Both the position numbers and the translations under genes were made by a program. DNA of 64,000 bases, from contig NZ_SDPN01000003.1 of assembly GCF_004134825.1 (NCBI RefSeq), forward strand, positions 1 through 64,000, in the 5' to 3' direction. Below are positions 1 through 7,517 of this stretch, piece by piece. Source of the stretch: Agromyces albus (GTDB lineage: Bacteria; Actinomycetota; Actinomycetes; Actinomycetales; Microbacteriaceae). How positions within the stretch are numbered: position 1 is the first letter of the stretch; each line of letters opens with the position of its first letter. The notes beneath the pieces were generated by a model. The model worked only from the letters and a program-made list of their open reading frames with translations, searched no databases and was not told the DNA's origin.

Positions 1-748
1 CGGCCGGCGGTGCGGGCTTCGGCACGGCAGGCGGGGCGGGCTTCGGCACGCCCGGCGCTGCCGCAGAGGTCGGAGGTTTGGCCGGCGTGGCCGCCGCCCC
101 ACCACGTCGCGGTCCAGCCGCTCGGGCAGCCTTCTGGGCCTTGCGTTCAGCGCGCGTCGGCTTGGCCGCGCGCGCTTTGCGGCCGCGGCCGGCTTCGAAG
201 TTCACCGCATCGACGTCATCGAAGACCTCGTCGCCGAGCCCGCCGAACAATGAGTCGAAGGAGTTCGGTTCCGACGAGGCGGCGGCCTCGGAGCGGGAAA
301 CAGCGAAGGCCGAGTCCGGGTCGACTCGAGAGTCGGCCGGCTCGGCCTGGGAGAACCGTGCGGGGGTGGGAGCAGTTGTGCGGCGCGACCGGAGCTCGGA
401 GCTCGGATGGCTCGCGGCATCCGCTCGACGGTCGGCCCGCGGTGTCGGGGCAGCTTCGGCCGGAGCGCCGGCCGAGATGCCGAAGAGTTCGTCGAAGCTC
501 GGCTGCGGCGCTGCCCCTGCACCGGCGTCGAAGCCGGGCTGCGCTACCGGAAGATCGGCGTTGCGGCCCGCACCGGCCGAAGGCTGAACGGCCGACTCGA
601 CGACCGCCTCGATGCTGTGCCCCTCGGCCTGCCGAGCCTGAGCCGCCTCGCGCTCACGTAATTCACGTCGGGTCAGGGGTCGCTCGGGCCGCGATGAAGC
701 CTGAGTGCCTGGCGTTGAACCGTCGGGCACGAGGGGGGACTCGAGCAC
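1..748 (-). CDS. Partial protein with long disordered N-terminus
   Basis: The reading frame enters from the left edge, so only about 249 N-terminal residues are present. I chose the GTG at 748, preceded by GAAGG ten bases upstream; an in-frame stop (TGA) lies about 20 codons further up. After a short leader it reads PLTRRELREREAA, a basic helix I associate with the N-termini of Microbacteriaceae cell-envelope proteins such as M23-type peptidases. A long Ala/Pro/Ser-rich stretch follows with recurring PSFDELFG and NSFDSLFGGLGDEVFDD segments, then a Lys/Arg/Ala block and a Pro-Ala-Lys repeat of VPKPAPPA type. No catalytic domain lies inside the window, so the function is unknown. Codon use (third-position G/C) supports this frame over the plus-strand frames. 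Confidence 0.6.
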   Translation of the reverse strand, partial: MLESPLVPDGSTPGTQASSRPERPLTRRELREREAAQARQAEGHSIEAVVESAVQPSAGAGRNADLPVAQPGFDAGAGAAPQPSFDELFGISAGAPAEAAPTPRADRRADAASHPSSELRSRRTTAPTPARFSQAEPADSRVDPDSAFAVSRSEAAASSEPNSFDSLFGGLGDEVFDDVDAVNFEAGRGRKARAAKPTRAERKAQKAARAAGPRRGGAAATPAKPPTSAAAPGVPKPAPPAVPKPAPPA

Positions 749-833
749 GTGTGAAGGACCTTCGGCATTGGGGGCGAGCGGGGGATCTCGGAGGTGTTCA
801 TCGCGACATCACGTCGAGATAACGGATTGGTAA

Positions 834-862
834 AGACTACCTGCTGACCACCACCTTGCCAA
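834..862 (-). promoter_or_regulatory. Candidate promoter for the truncated gene
   Basis: On the minus strand, TTGGCA (857-862) and TAGTCT (834-839) are separated by 17 bases. This matches an actinobacterial -35 and a TAnnnT -10. It would give an 80-base leader that contains a three-codon ORF (ATG TCG CGA TGA) ahead of the GTG at 748. Confidence 0.45.
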
Positions 863-939
863 GGCGAACGGAGATTTCCGGAAGGCGCGCGGATTGAGAG
901 CGGGGCCATCCGCATGACGGCGGGGAATCCGCCGCTGAA

Positions 940-1773
940 TCACGCGTCGACACCCGCGTCGATGAGTGCCGACGCGAGCTCGGCGTAGAGCCCGGGCGCC
1001 GCTGCGATGAGGAGTTCGATGCTCTCGGCACCGCCCCGCGGGCCGCCGACGCGAGCGCCGGCTTCGCGCGCGACGAGGGCACCGGCCGCGTGATCCCACG
1101 GGTTCAGGCCGCTCTCGTAGAAGGCATCGAGCCGGCCGGCGGCGACCCCGCAGAGGTCGAGGGCCGCTGATCCGATGCGGCGGATGTCGCGCACCCGTGG
1201 GAGCAGCTCGAGGATCACCTCGGCCTGGGCGCGCCGGCGCTCGGCGGCGTAGGAGAACCCGGTGCCGACGAGGGACTGGCCGAGCGAGACATCCGTGTTC
1301 ACCTGCAGCGTTCGTCCGTCGAGGCGCGCTCCCCCGCCGGCGCTCGCCTCGAACACCTCGCCCGAGACGGGGTTCACCACGACACCGGCGAGCGCCGTCC
1401 ACCTGCCCGGGTCGGCCGGCCCGTCGACGACCGCGATGCTCACGCACCACGCCGGGATGTCGTAGAGGAAGTTGACCGTGCCGTCGATCGGGTCGACGAC
1501 CCAGTTCAGGCCGCTCGTGCCGACGTGGGTCGCGCCCTCCTCGCCGAGGATGCCGTCGTCGGGCCGGGCCTCGAGCACGAGCGAGCGGATCAGGGCCTCG
1601 GTGTCGCGGTCGACCGCCGTGACGATGTCGGTCGGGGTCGACTTCGTGGCCGCCACACTCACGCCGGCGGTTCGCGCGTCGAGCGAGAACTCTGCCGCGC
1701 GCAACGCGATGCTGCGAGCGAGCTCGAGCAGGTCGGCAGGTGCGGATGCGTCGGATGTCTCGTGCTGGGTCAT
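940..1773 (-). CDS. Inositol monophosphatase family protein
   Basis: A 277-residue protein of the lithium-sensitive phosphatase superfamily, which removes phosphate from inositol-phosphate, histidinol-phosphate or PAP-type substrates using Mg2+. The metal-site motifs are complete: GEEG near residue 97, WVVDPIDGTVNF near residues 111-122, and the late WDHAAGALVAREAG. The central part is consistent with the SuhB/ImpA group, and the exact substrate cannot be read from sequence. It lies alone, with the TetR gene upstream in the same direction. The start is supported by a -10 box six bases upstream; GAGGGG also lies just before the ATG. Confidence 0.9.
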   Translation of the reverse strand: MTQHETSDASAPADLLELARSIALRAAEFSLDARTAGVSVAATKSTPTDIVTAVDRDTEALIRSLVLEARPDDGILGEEGATHVGTSGLNWVVDPIDGTVNFLYDIPAWCVSIAVVDGPADPGRWTALAGVVVNPVSGEVFEASAGGGARLDGRTLQVNTDVSLGQSLVGTGFSYAAERRRAQAEVILELLPRVRDIRRIGSAALDLCGVAAGRLDAFYESGLNPWDHAAGALVAREAGARVGGPRGGAESIELLIAAAPGLYAELASALIDAGVDA

Positions 1774-1779
1774 CCCCTC

Positions 1780-1785
1780 ACGCTA
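1780..1785 (-). promoter_or_regulatory. -10 box, leaderless start of phosphatase gene
   Basis: TAGCGT on the minus strand lies six bases before the ATG at 1773. Confidence 0.45.
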
Positions 1786-1801
1786 CGCGGCACGCACGGC
1801 C

Positions 1802-2452
1802 TCACGCATGCGCCCGTCTCGGACCGACATACGCGCGGAGGAACACGGCGACGCCGCGCTCGGCGCGGCGCTCGATCGCCGAGAGATCGGGCTGCGCCGC
1901 GTCGAGGATGAACATGGCCCGATCGAGCGGCGCTCCCATGACGAGGAAGGCGAAGTGCTCGGCCGCCTCGTCGGCGTCGTCGAAGTCGAGCACGCCGCGC
2001 TCACGGAATCGCTCGAGCGCCTCGGCGATGGTGCGCATGACCCGCCCCGGGGCGCGTTCGTAGTAGTCAGCGGCGAGCTCGGGGAATCGCGCGGTCTCGC
2101 CGATGAGCAGGCGACGGAGGGGCACGACGCGACCGCCGAACACAACGCGGGCGAGCCGCACCCCGGTGTCGCGAAGCGCGCTCTCGGGATCGGCCGCCTC
2201 ACCGAGCTCCCGGGCGATGTCGGTCGAGAAGCGCTCGGCAATGTCGATGGCGTTGCCGAGGATCTCGCGGAAGAGCTGCTCCTTGCCGCCGAAGATGTTG
2301 TACACGGTGCGCTTGGAGACCCGCGCCTCGGCGGCGATCTCGTCGACGTTCGCGGCGATGAACCCGTGCCGCAGGAAGTGCGCTGCGGCCGCCTCGAGGA
2401 TCACGGCACGCGATCGCTCGATGCGCGGGTCGGTGGAGACCGGAACTTGCAT
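1802..2452 (-). CDS. TetR/AcrR family transcriptional regulator
   Basis: A 216-residue repressor-type protein. Residues about 10-60 form the TetR DNA-binding domain (RAVILEAAAAHFLRHGF, then VDEIAAEARVSKRTVYNIFGGKEQLF), and the rest is the ligand-binding helical domain. GAGGAG sits before the ATG. It is transcribed away from the DUF998 gene. The 113-base gap between them has an inverted repeat and three tandem 10-mers, so autoregulation and control of the neighbour are likely. The inducer is unknown. Confidence 0.92.
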   Translation of the reverse strand: MQVPVSTDPRIERSRAVILEAAAAHFLRHGFIAANVDEIAAEARVSKRTVYNIFGGKEQLFREILGNAIDIAERFSTDIARELGEAADPESALRDTGVRLARVVFGGRVVPLRRLLIGETARFPELAADYYERAPGRVMRTIAEALERFRERGVLDFDDADEAAEHFAFLVMGAPLDRAMFILDAAQPDLSAIERRAERGVAVFLRAYVGPRRAHA

Positions 2453-2497
2453 GCGCTCCTCGATTTCTTTTACTCACCAGTGTACTAATGCACTCGT

Positions 2498-2515
2498 GCG
2501 TGCAATACTGCACGC
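2498..2515. promoter_or_regulatory. Inverted repeat, likely TetR operator
   Basis: GCGTGCA and TGCACGC arms are separated by ATAC, in the divergent region between the TetR and DUF998 genes. CAGTGTA occurs on both sides (near 2479 and 2519). Confidence 0.55.
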
Positions 2516-2521
2516 ATCAGT

Positions 2522-2551
2522 GTAGTTCACCGTAGTTCACCGCAGTTCACG
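2522..2551. repeat. Three tandem 10-bp repeats
   Basis: GTAGTTCACC, GTAGTTCACC and GCAGTTCACG lie head to tail immediately upstream of the DUF998 ribosome site. They could be binding sites or a slippage product. Confidence 0.7.
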
Positions 2552-2565
2552 ATCGGAGGTCGGCC

Positions 2566-3300
2566 ATGTCCACAACACCCGGCGCAGCTCGCGCCGCCCG
2601 CGCGAATCGCCCCTCGGGCTTCGACGGCACCGCCGCCGTCACGCGCTCACTCCTCGGCTGGGGTGTCGTCGTCGGCCCGTTCTACCTCATCGTGAGCCTC
2701 GTGCAAGTGCCCTTCACTCCGGGCTTCGACCTGGCGCAGCATCCGCTCAGCCTGCTCATGCTCGGCGGCGCGGGCTGGATCCAGATGACGAACCTCATCC
2801 TCTCGGGACTCATGGTCATCGCCGCCGCCATCGGATTCCTGCGGGCGCCCGACCGAGCCCGCGTCACCGGCTGGCTCGTCGCCGTCTACGGCGTGTGTCT
2901 CGTGGGCAGCGGCATCTTCCCACCCGACCCGATGGCCGGCTTCCCGGTCGGCTCGGAGATGGCGACCGCGCTCGGCGTCTCGGGCCTGCTGCACTTCGCG
3001 TTCGGCGCCGTGGGATTCGTCACGCTCGCCATCGCGGCGATCGCATACGGCAGCCGCAGCGCTCGCCTCGGCGAACGAGGGTGGGCGATCGGATGCCGCG
3101 TGGCCGGCGCCGTGATCATCCTCGGGTTCTTCGGCGGCGCGGCACTGTCGGCGGGCCCCGCCGGCGTCGCGTCGCTGTGGCTCACCGTGCTCGTCGGATG
3201 GGCCTGGCTCGCCGCAGCATCCGTGCACACCTATCGTGCGGTGCCGCACCCCGATGCGGCCGGCCGTGTGACCACCGCCGACGGCGGCCCTGCCGTCTGA
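2566..3300 (+). CDS. DUF998 domain membrane protein
   Basis: A 244-residue integral membrane protein with about six hydrophobic segments. It has the DUF998 pattern: a first segment LLGWGVVVGPFYLIVSL, a loop TPGFDLAQHPLSLLMLGGAGWIQ, and FPPDPMAGFP before the fourth segment. DUF998 proteins have no established biochemical role. GGAGG lies seven bases before the ATG. The TetR gene opposite is its probable regulator; pairing of DUF998 proteins with TetR regulators is common, so an inducible membrane function is inferred. Confidence 0.88.
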   Translation: MSTTPGAARAARANRPSGFDGTAAVTRSLLGWGVVVGPFYLIVSLVQVPFTPGFDLAQHPLSLLMLGGAGWIQMTNLILSGLMVIAAAIGFLRAPDRARVTGWLVAVYGVCLVGSGIFPPDPMAGFPVGSEMATALGVSGLLHFAFGAVGFVTLAIAAIAYGSRSARLGERGWAIGCRVAGAVIILGFFGGAALSAGPAGVASLWLTVLVGWAWLAAASVHTYRAVPHPDAAGRVTTADGGPAV

Positions 3301-3341
3301 TCGGCGGGCTCAAGCCGCGCGCACGAAGCGTCGGAAACACG

Positions 3342-3368
3342 AAAGCCCCGGTCGAGACCGGGGCTTTT
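3342..3368. terminator. Bidirectional hairpin terminator
   Basis: AAAGCCCCGGTC and GACCGGGGCTTT arms close on a GA loop, with TTTT on the plus side. It lies between the DUF998 stop and the tRNA 3' end and can serve both. Confidence 0.85.
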
Positions 3369-3372
3369 CACG

Positions 3373-3454
3373 TGGCGAGTGAGGGATTCGAACCCCCGAA
3401 TGCTGAGCAGTCTGATTTACAGTCAGATCCCTTTGGCCGCTTGGGTAACTCGCC
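3373..3454 (-). tRNA. tRNA-Tyr (GUA)
   Basis: The minus strand folds as a class II tRNA of 82 bases. The acceptor GGCGAGT pairs with ACTCGCC, the anticodon loop CTGTAAA gives GUA, there is a long variable arm, and the T-loop is GGTTCGAATCC. The discriminator is A, and CCA is not encoded. Confidence 0.97.
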
Positions 3455-3526
3455 ATTGCACCCGACCACGTTCTGCACACAACCGGGGGCCTGTCAAGGA
3501 TACCCGTCGAGAGGCGTGTCGAGAAA

Positions 3527-4114
3527 TCAGCGCCAGCGCGCGGATGCACGGCGCCAGGTGCCGTCGGGCGGGCCGGCATGATCGGCCTTCGACTGGCGAA
3601 CCGCCCCGCGCAGACCCGAGCGCTGGATGACCCGCTGGATGGAGCTGCCACGCTCGTCAGGCGAACCGACGTACCGGATCTCGCGAAGCCCCTGGTCTTG
3701 GGCCGCGGACTCGAACACGAAGTGGCCGTAGCCGAAGATGCGGCCGATCATCGGCTTTCGCACCGAGATGTCGAGGATTCGCGCGATCGGCATGGTGGCG
3801 ATGTGCTGCGACAGGATGCCGTGCACGCGGAACACCCGCATGTTGGTGATCACGAAGCGGTCCATTCGAGCCTGGAGGATCCGCCACGTCGCGTGGAGGG
3901 CCAGACACATGGCGATGACGAACGGAACCCACCAGGCCGCGGCCGGCACCCAGAAGATGATCAGCAGGAACGGCACTGCGGCGGCGAGCTCGAGCATGGG
4001 ACCGACGATCGCCGCCCAATGCTTGCGCACCTCGTCGATGATGACTTCGCCCTCGTCTGCGATGAGGTGCCGCTCGACCCGGGGGTCGAATTCGAACAAC
4101 CTCAAGACGCTCAT
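3527..4114 (-). CDS. PH domain-containing membrane protein
   Basis: A 195-residue protein. Two membrane segments (about residues 38-57 and 60-78) are followed by a bacterial PH-like (bPH2/DUF304) domain with the diagnostic stretch RMDRFVITNMRVFRVHGILSQHIATMPIARILDISVRKPMIGRIFGYGHFVFESA. Such proteins are envelope-associated and their ligands are unknown. The start overlaps the stop of the small membrane protein upstream (ATGA), so the two are co-transcribed. The C-terminal 25 residues are charged and probably cytosolic. Confidence 0.88.
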   Translation of the reverse strand: MSVLRLFEFDPRVERHLIADEGEVIIDEVRKHWAAIVGPMLELAAAVPFLLIIFWVPAAAWWVPFVIAMCLALHATWRILQARMDRFVITNMRVFRVHGILSQHIATMPIARILDISVRKPMIGRIFGYGHFVFESAAQDQGLREIRYVGSPDERGSSIQRVIQRSGLRGAVRQSKADHAGPPDGTWRRASARWR

Positions 4115-4275
4115 GTCGCGAGCGAGGAGAAGAACCGGCCCATCGCGTCAGTAGCCGTCACGACCGCGCCGACGGCGCCTTGCACGGCGTTCGCGGCATC
4201 CTCAGGCCGGGAGATCATGTAGAACAGGGCGAAGATCACGACGAGCGCGATGCCGATGCCCTTGACCCACTTCAT
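4111..4275 (-). CDS. Small single-pass membrane protein
   Basis: A 54-residue protein beginning MKWVKGIGIALVV. One membrane helix (about residues 6-24) is followed by an amphipathic Ala/Val-rich tail. I prefer the ATG at 4275 over the one 24 bases upstream, because AAGGGA lies nine bases before it. It overlaps the PH-domain gene by four bases. No family is recognised; a partner or modulator of the PH-domain protein is the simplest reading. Confidence 0.7.
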   Translation of the reverse strand: MKWVKGIGIALVVIFALFYMISRPEDAANAVQGAVGAVVTATDAMGRFFSSLAT

Positions 4276-4362
4276 CACGATGCTTCCCTTCGACGGCAAC
4301 GGCGGGCAAGCCGCCCCCGGTGCAAGCCCTGACGCATGCCTTTCTACAGCACGAATTCGCGA

Positions 4363-4381
4363 CGGGGCAACGCTTGCCCCG
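4363..4381. terminator. Short GC hairpin
   Basis: CGGGGCAA and TTGCCCCG arms lie around CGC, between two small minus-strand genes. There is no T-tract, so it is a weak terminator at best. Confidence 0.4.
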
Positions 4382-4408
4382 CGTGGCGCGGCAATCGTGC
4401 CGAAGTTG

Positions 4409-4654
4409 TCAGCTTCGGCGTCGCCGCACGAAGCCGACCAGCACCGCGGCGAGACCGGCCAGAAGTGCCACGCCGCCCGCGATGAGCCAGGGCATCACAT
4501 CGGCGCCGGTCGCCGCGAGCGCTGCAGGCGCCGCGGATGCTGCAGCGGTCGCAGCCGCGGCGGGCGCGGCGGTTGCGATTGCGGCGAACACGACCGAGGT
4601 GGCGGTCGCTATCATCCCTGCGATTCCCATGCGGCGCTTCGACATGCGTTTCAT
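4409..4654 (-). CDS. Mini surface protein with LAXTG-type sorting signal
   Basis: An 81-residue protein. A basic N-terminus (MKRMSKRRMG) and hydrophobic segment form a signal peptide ending near PAAAA. About 20 Ala-rich residues follow. Then comes LAATGAD, a hydrophobic segment (MPWLIAGGVALLAGLAAVLVGF) and the tail RRRRS. That is the layout of a sortase substrate; LAXTG is the motif used by class E sortases of actinobacteria. Almost no mature domain exists between the signals. No sortase gene lies in the window. The exact start is uncertain (ATG at 4654 or 12 bases inside), since no ribosome site is visible. Confidence 0.68.
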   Translation of the reverse strand: MKRMSKRRMGIAGMIATATSVVFAAIATAAPAAAATAAASAAPAALAATGADVMPWLIAGGVALLAGLAAVLVGFVRRRRS

Positions 4655-4761
4655 GCTGACAGACTTCGCGTCACCGCGCCAGAGATCGATTCGCCCCGCC
4701 GCTAGGATTCGAGCGAGGCCCGAACGCGCGAATCGCGCGGGAAACCGAGGGCGAGGAGCAC

Positions 4762-5787
4762 ATGGCCGGCATCGAAGAGGTGGCGAAGCTCGCGGGCGTG
4801 TCGACCGCGACGGTCTCGCGCGCGCTCAGCGGCCGCGGACACGTGTCGCCCGCGGCGAAGGCGAAGGTCGAGGAGGCCGCCGCCCGGCTCGGCTACGTGG
4901 TGTCGTCGAACGCGTCGAGCCTCGCGTCGGGTCGCACGCGCAACATCGGCGTCGTCATCCCGTTCCTCAACCGCTGGTTCTTCTCATCCGTGCTCGAGGG
5001 CGCGCAGCAGTCGCTCCTCCGCAGCGGCTACGACCTCACCCTCTACAACCTCTCGGGCGACGGCCGCGAGCGCGCGAGCGTGTTCGAGCACTTCCTCATG
5101 CGGCAGCGCGTCGACGCGGTCATCGCCGTCTCCCTCGAGCTCACCGAACGCGAGGTCACCCGCCTGCACGACTTGGGCAAACCGCTCGTCGGCGTCGGCG
5201 GGCCGATCCCCGGCGTGCGTACGCTCACCATCGACGACGTCGCCGTGGCTCGCCTCGCGACCGAGCACCTCATCGGCCTCGACCACTCGCGCATCGCCCA
5301 CATCGGCGGCGACCTCGAGTTCGACCTCGACTTCCACCTGCCCACGAACCGGCGCATCGGCTACGAGGCGGCACTGCGCGACGCCGGCATCGAGGTCGAC
5401 CAGCGCCTGTTCGCGCCCGCCGACTTCACGATCCGCGGCGGCTACCACGCAGCCAAGCAGTTGCTCGGGGTGCCGCACGACCGGCCGACGGCGATCTTCG
5501 CGGCATCCGACGAGATGGCCATCGGCTCGATCCTCGCGGCCCGCGACCTCGGCCTCGTGGTGCCGCGCGACGTCTCGATCATCGGCATCGACGACCACGA
5601 CCTCTCCGACTTCTTCGGCCTCTCGACCGTCGCCCAGTTCCCGCGCCTGCAGGGCGAGAAGGCCGTCGAGATCCTCATGGAGCAGCTCGAGCCGGGTCCG
5701 GATGCCGCTGCGCCCGCCGCCACCCCGCTGCCCTACGAGTTGCGGGTGCGCTCGAGCACAGCGCGACCCGTCGACCCCGCTCGCTGA
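4762..5787 (+). CDS. LacI family transcriptional regulator
   Basis: A 341-residue repressor. The helix-turn-helix is at residues 4-24 (IEEVAKLAGVSTATVSRALSG) with the hinge helix near residue 50. A periplasmic-binding-like sugar domain follows (IGVVIPFLNRWFFSSVLEGA, AIFAASDEMAIGSILAARDLG, ISIIGIDDHDLSDFFGLSTV). GCGAGGAGCAC precedes the ATG. The FGLSTV/RNIGVV style resembles actinobacterial MalR-type regulators, so alpha-glucan genes (the GH13 gene downstream, or the amylopullulanase at 46.7 kb) are plausible targets. No perfect operator lies next to it. Confidence 0.93.
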   Translation: MAGIEEVAKLAGVSTATVSRALSGRGHVSPAAKAKVEEAAARLGYVVSSNASSLASGRTRNIGVVIPFLNRWFFSSVLEGAQQSLLRSGYDLTLYNLSGDGRERASVFEHFLMRQRVDAVIAVSLELTEREVTRLHDLGKPLVGVGGPIPGVRTLTIDDVAVARLATEHLIGLDHSRIAHIGGDLEFDLDFHLPTNRRIGYEAALRDAGIEVDQRLFAPADFTIRGGYHAAKQLLGVPHDRPTAIFAASDEMAIGSILAARDLGLVVPRDVSIIGIDDHDLSDFFGLSTVAQFPRLQGEKAVEILMEQLEPGPDAAAPAATPLPYELRVRSSTARPVDPAR

Positions 5788-5838
5788 CGGAGCCGCTGCC
5801 CGAGCCCCGTCGACCGTGGCAGCGGTGTTCGCCGTGCG

Positions 5839-6198
5839 TCATGTGAGTTTCGCCTCACACGAGGCAGGATTCACACGAGCCAGACGGAGCACGTGCGCGG
5901 GCTGCGATCCGAACCGAGCCGGATCGAGATCCCGTCCGACCGCGACGACGGCCGGCCCCTTCCGGCTCGCGAGGGCCTCGAGGATTCGATCGAACAGATC
6001 GCCGGACTCCGTGTTGAACTCCGTGCCGAGCGTGGCCACGATCGACCCATCCGGGCTGGGCTCGCGTCCGGCCTCGGGCCTGATCCACACCGCATCGGGC
6101 GGCGGCGGAAAGGCCGGATCCCGCATGGCCGGCGCGAAGGGAATGACGAACAGGTCGCCACGAGGACGCGCAGGCCCCATCGAGTCCGAGCTCGGCAC
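5839..6198 (-). pseudogene. Remnant of a UDP-glycosyltransferase (MGT-like)
   Basis: The 119-residue frame holds one recognisable stretch, VATLGTEFNTESGDLFDRILEAL followed by AVVAVGRDLDPARFGSQPAHVLR. This resembles the start of the C-terminal nucleotide-sugar domain of macrolide-type glycosyltransferases, where this strand-helix is followed by the HVR-x-P boundary. The N-terminal acceptor domain and most of the donor domain are missing. The frame ends in unrelated sequence after about 25 further residues. It lies directly behind the ROK gene, so it looks like the residue of a deletion. Confidence 0.5.
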
Positions 6199-6216
6199 GG
6201 AGCGTCACGGAGGGCG

Positions 6217-7383
6217 TCAGGCGCTGAGCCGCAATCGCGCGAAGGCGTCTTCGATCGCGATCGCCGCGGCGCCGCGCGCCCATGACACGAACCCGGCGTC
6301 ATCGACGTGCAGCTGCAGCGGTGAGGCCTCCGCGTCGCGGTCGGCGGCGAGCGCCTCGCGAGCCGCGCCCTCGGCGACCCGCCACAAGCCGATGCCCTCG
6401 CCCGAGAGCACGACCGTGTCGACCATCGCGAGGTTCGCGATGTACGCGAGCATGCGACCGAGCGCCCGTCCGGCGGCCGTCGTGATCGAGACGGCGAGCG
6501 GATGCCCCGCCTCCGCGAGCTCGAGCACCTCGTCGTACCTCACCTCACGGCCGAGGGCGATGCCGAGTTGCGCGCAGATGCCCGGGATGGAGAGCATCGC
6601 GGTGGAGCATCCGCGGTGCCCCTCGATGCAGAGCGGGCCGCTCGCGTCGAGCGGCAGGTGGCCGGCGAGGCCGAGCCCCGAGTCGGGCGTGACGATGACC
6701 CGGTCGTGCATGACGAGGCCGTAGCCGACGCCCGCGCCGATCGTGACGACGGCGAAGTTCGGCAGGCCCCGCCCGGCGCCGAACCACTGCTCGGCGGTGG
6801 TGAGCGCGGTGACGTCGTTCTCGACGGTGACCGGCAGTCCGCCGAGCTCGCGTTCGAGGAGGTCGGCGAGCGGCACGTCGCGCCACTCGAGGAACGGCGC
6901 CCGCTTCACGATGCGCCGACCGGCCACGTTGCCGCCGATGCTCAGGCCGACGCCCGCGACATCCGTGAGGTCGCCTGTTCCGGATGCCGCGGCGACCTCG
7001 CGCACGACCGCGGCGATCGCCTCGACCACGGCGGCCACGTCGTGCCCTCCGAGAGCGTGCGCGGCGCGAGTCTGCGCGGTGGCCCGGAGGTCGGTGGCGA
7101 CGCCGAGCACGTCGTCGCCCGTGACCTTGATGCCGATGAACCGTCGCGCATCGACGCGCACGTCGAGCGGCTTCGCCGGGCGCCCGATCGCGCCCTTCTG
7201 CTCCTCGACGCCCTCGACGAAGAGCCCGAGGTCGAGGAACGGCTTGCTGAGCCGCGTGAGGCTCGCGGGCGAGAGGCCGAGGCGTCGTCCGAGTTCCGAA
7301 CGCGAGATGGGGCCGTGGATGAGCACCTCACGCGCGAGCTCGCGCGCGGAACGGCTCGCCTCGGTGGTCGTGGCATCCGTCAT
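6217..7383 (-). CDS. ROK family transcriptional regulator
   Basis: A 388-residue protein. An N-terminal winged helix (ISRSELGRRLGLSPASLTRLSKPFLDLGLF, about residues 24-54) precedes a ROK sugar-kinase-like domain (GVGLSIGGNVAG, VTVENDVTALTTAEQWFGAGRG, VVTIGAGVGYGLVM, GHLPLD). The usual zinc motif CxCGxxGC appears as CIEGHRGC, so one cysteine is replaced by Glu. I chose the ATG at 7383 (AAAGAGA upstream) over 7419. It is divergent from the alpha-galactosidase operon across 134 bases and is its likely sugar-responsive repressor. Confidence 0.9.
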   Translation of the reverse strand: MTDATTTEASRSARELAREVLIHGPISRSELGRRLGLSPASLTRLSKPFLDLGLFVEGVEEQKGAIGRPAKPLDVRVDARRFIGIKVTGDDVLGVATDLRATAQTRAAHALGGHDVAAVVEAIAAVVREVAAASGTGDLTDVAGVGLSIGGNVAGRRIVKRAPFLEWRDVPLADLLERELGGLPVTVENDVTALTTAEQWFGAGRGLPNFAVVTIGAGVGYGLVMHDRVIVTPDSGLGLAGHLPLDASGPLCIEGHRGCSTAMLSIPGICAQLGIALGREVRYDEVLELAEAGHPLAVSITTAAGRALGRMLAYIANLAMVDTVVLSGEGIGLWRVAEGAAREALAADRDAEASPLQLHVDDAGFVSWARGAAAIAIEDAFARLRLSA

Positions 7384-7414
7384 CGGGTTCTCTTTCGGCG
7401 TCGGCCTATTTCGT

Positions 7415-7430
7415 TTCATTGTGACATGAA
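7415..7430. promoter_or_regulatory. Weak inverted repeat, possible ROK operator
   Basis: TTCAT and ATGAA arms are six bases apart in the ROK/GH36 divergent region. Confidence 0.3.
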
Positions 7431-7481
7431 CCGAGCGGCGGAACGGCGGGCAGCACCCGGCGGACGCTTGGAGACACTGTC

Positions 7482-7511
7482 TTGACAGCCCAGTTATTTC
7501 TGCCGTAGAAA
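7482..7511 (+). promoter_or_regulatory. Promoter of the alpha-galactosidase operon
   Basis: TTGACA (7482-7487), an 18-base spacer and TAGAAA (7506-7511). The expected start of transcription falls at or next to the ATG at 7518, giving a leaderless message. GAAAGA could alternatively serve as a weak ribosome site. Confidence 0.6.
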
Positions 7512-7517
7512 GAATTC

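Noticed and set aside
10-822. Long plus-strand ORF at the left edge
   Set aside because: Arg/Pro-rich shadow of the minus-strand frame, which has better codon use and a recognisable TRRELRERE leader.
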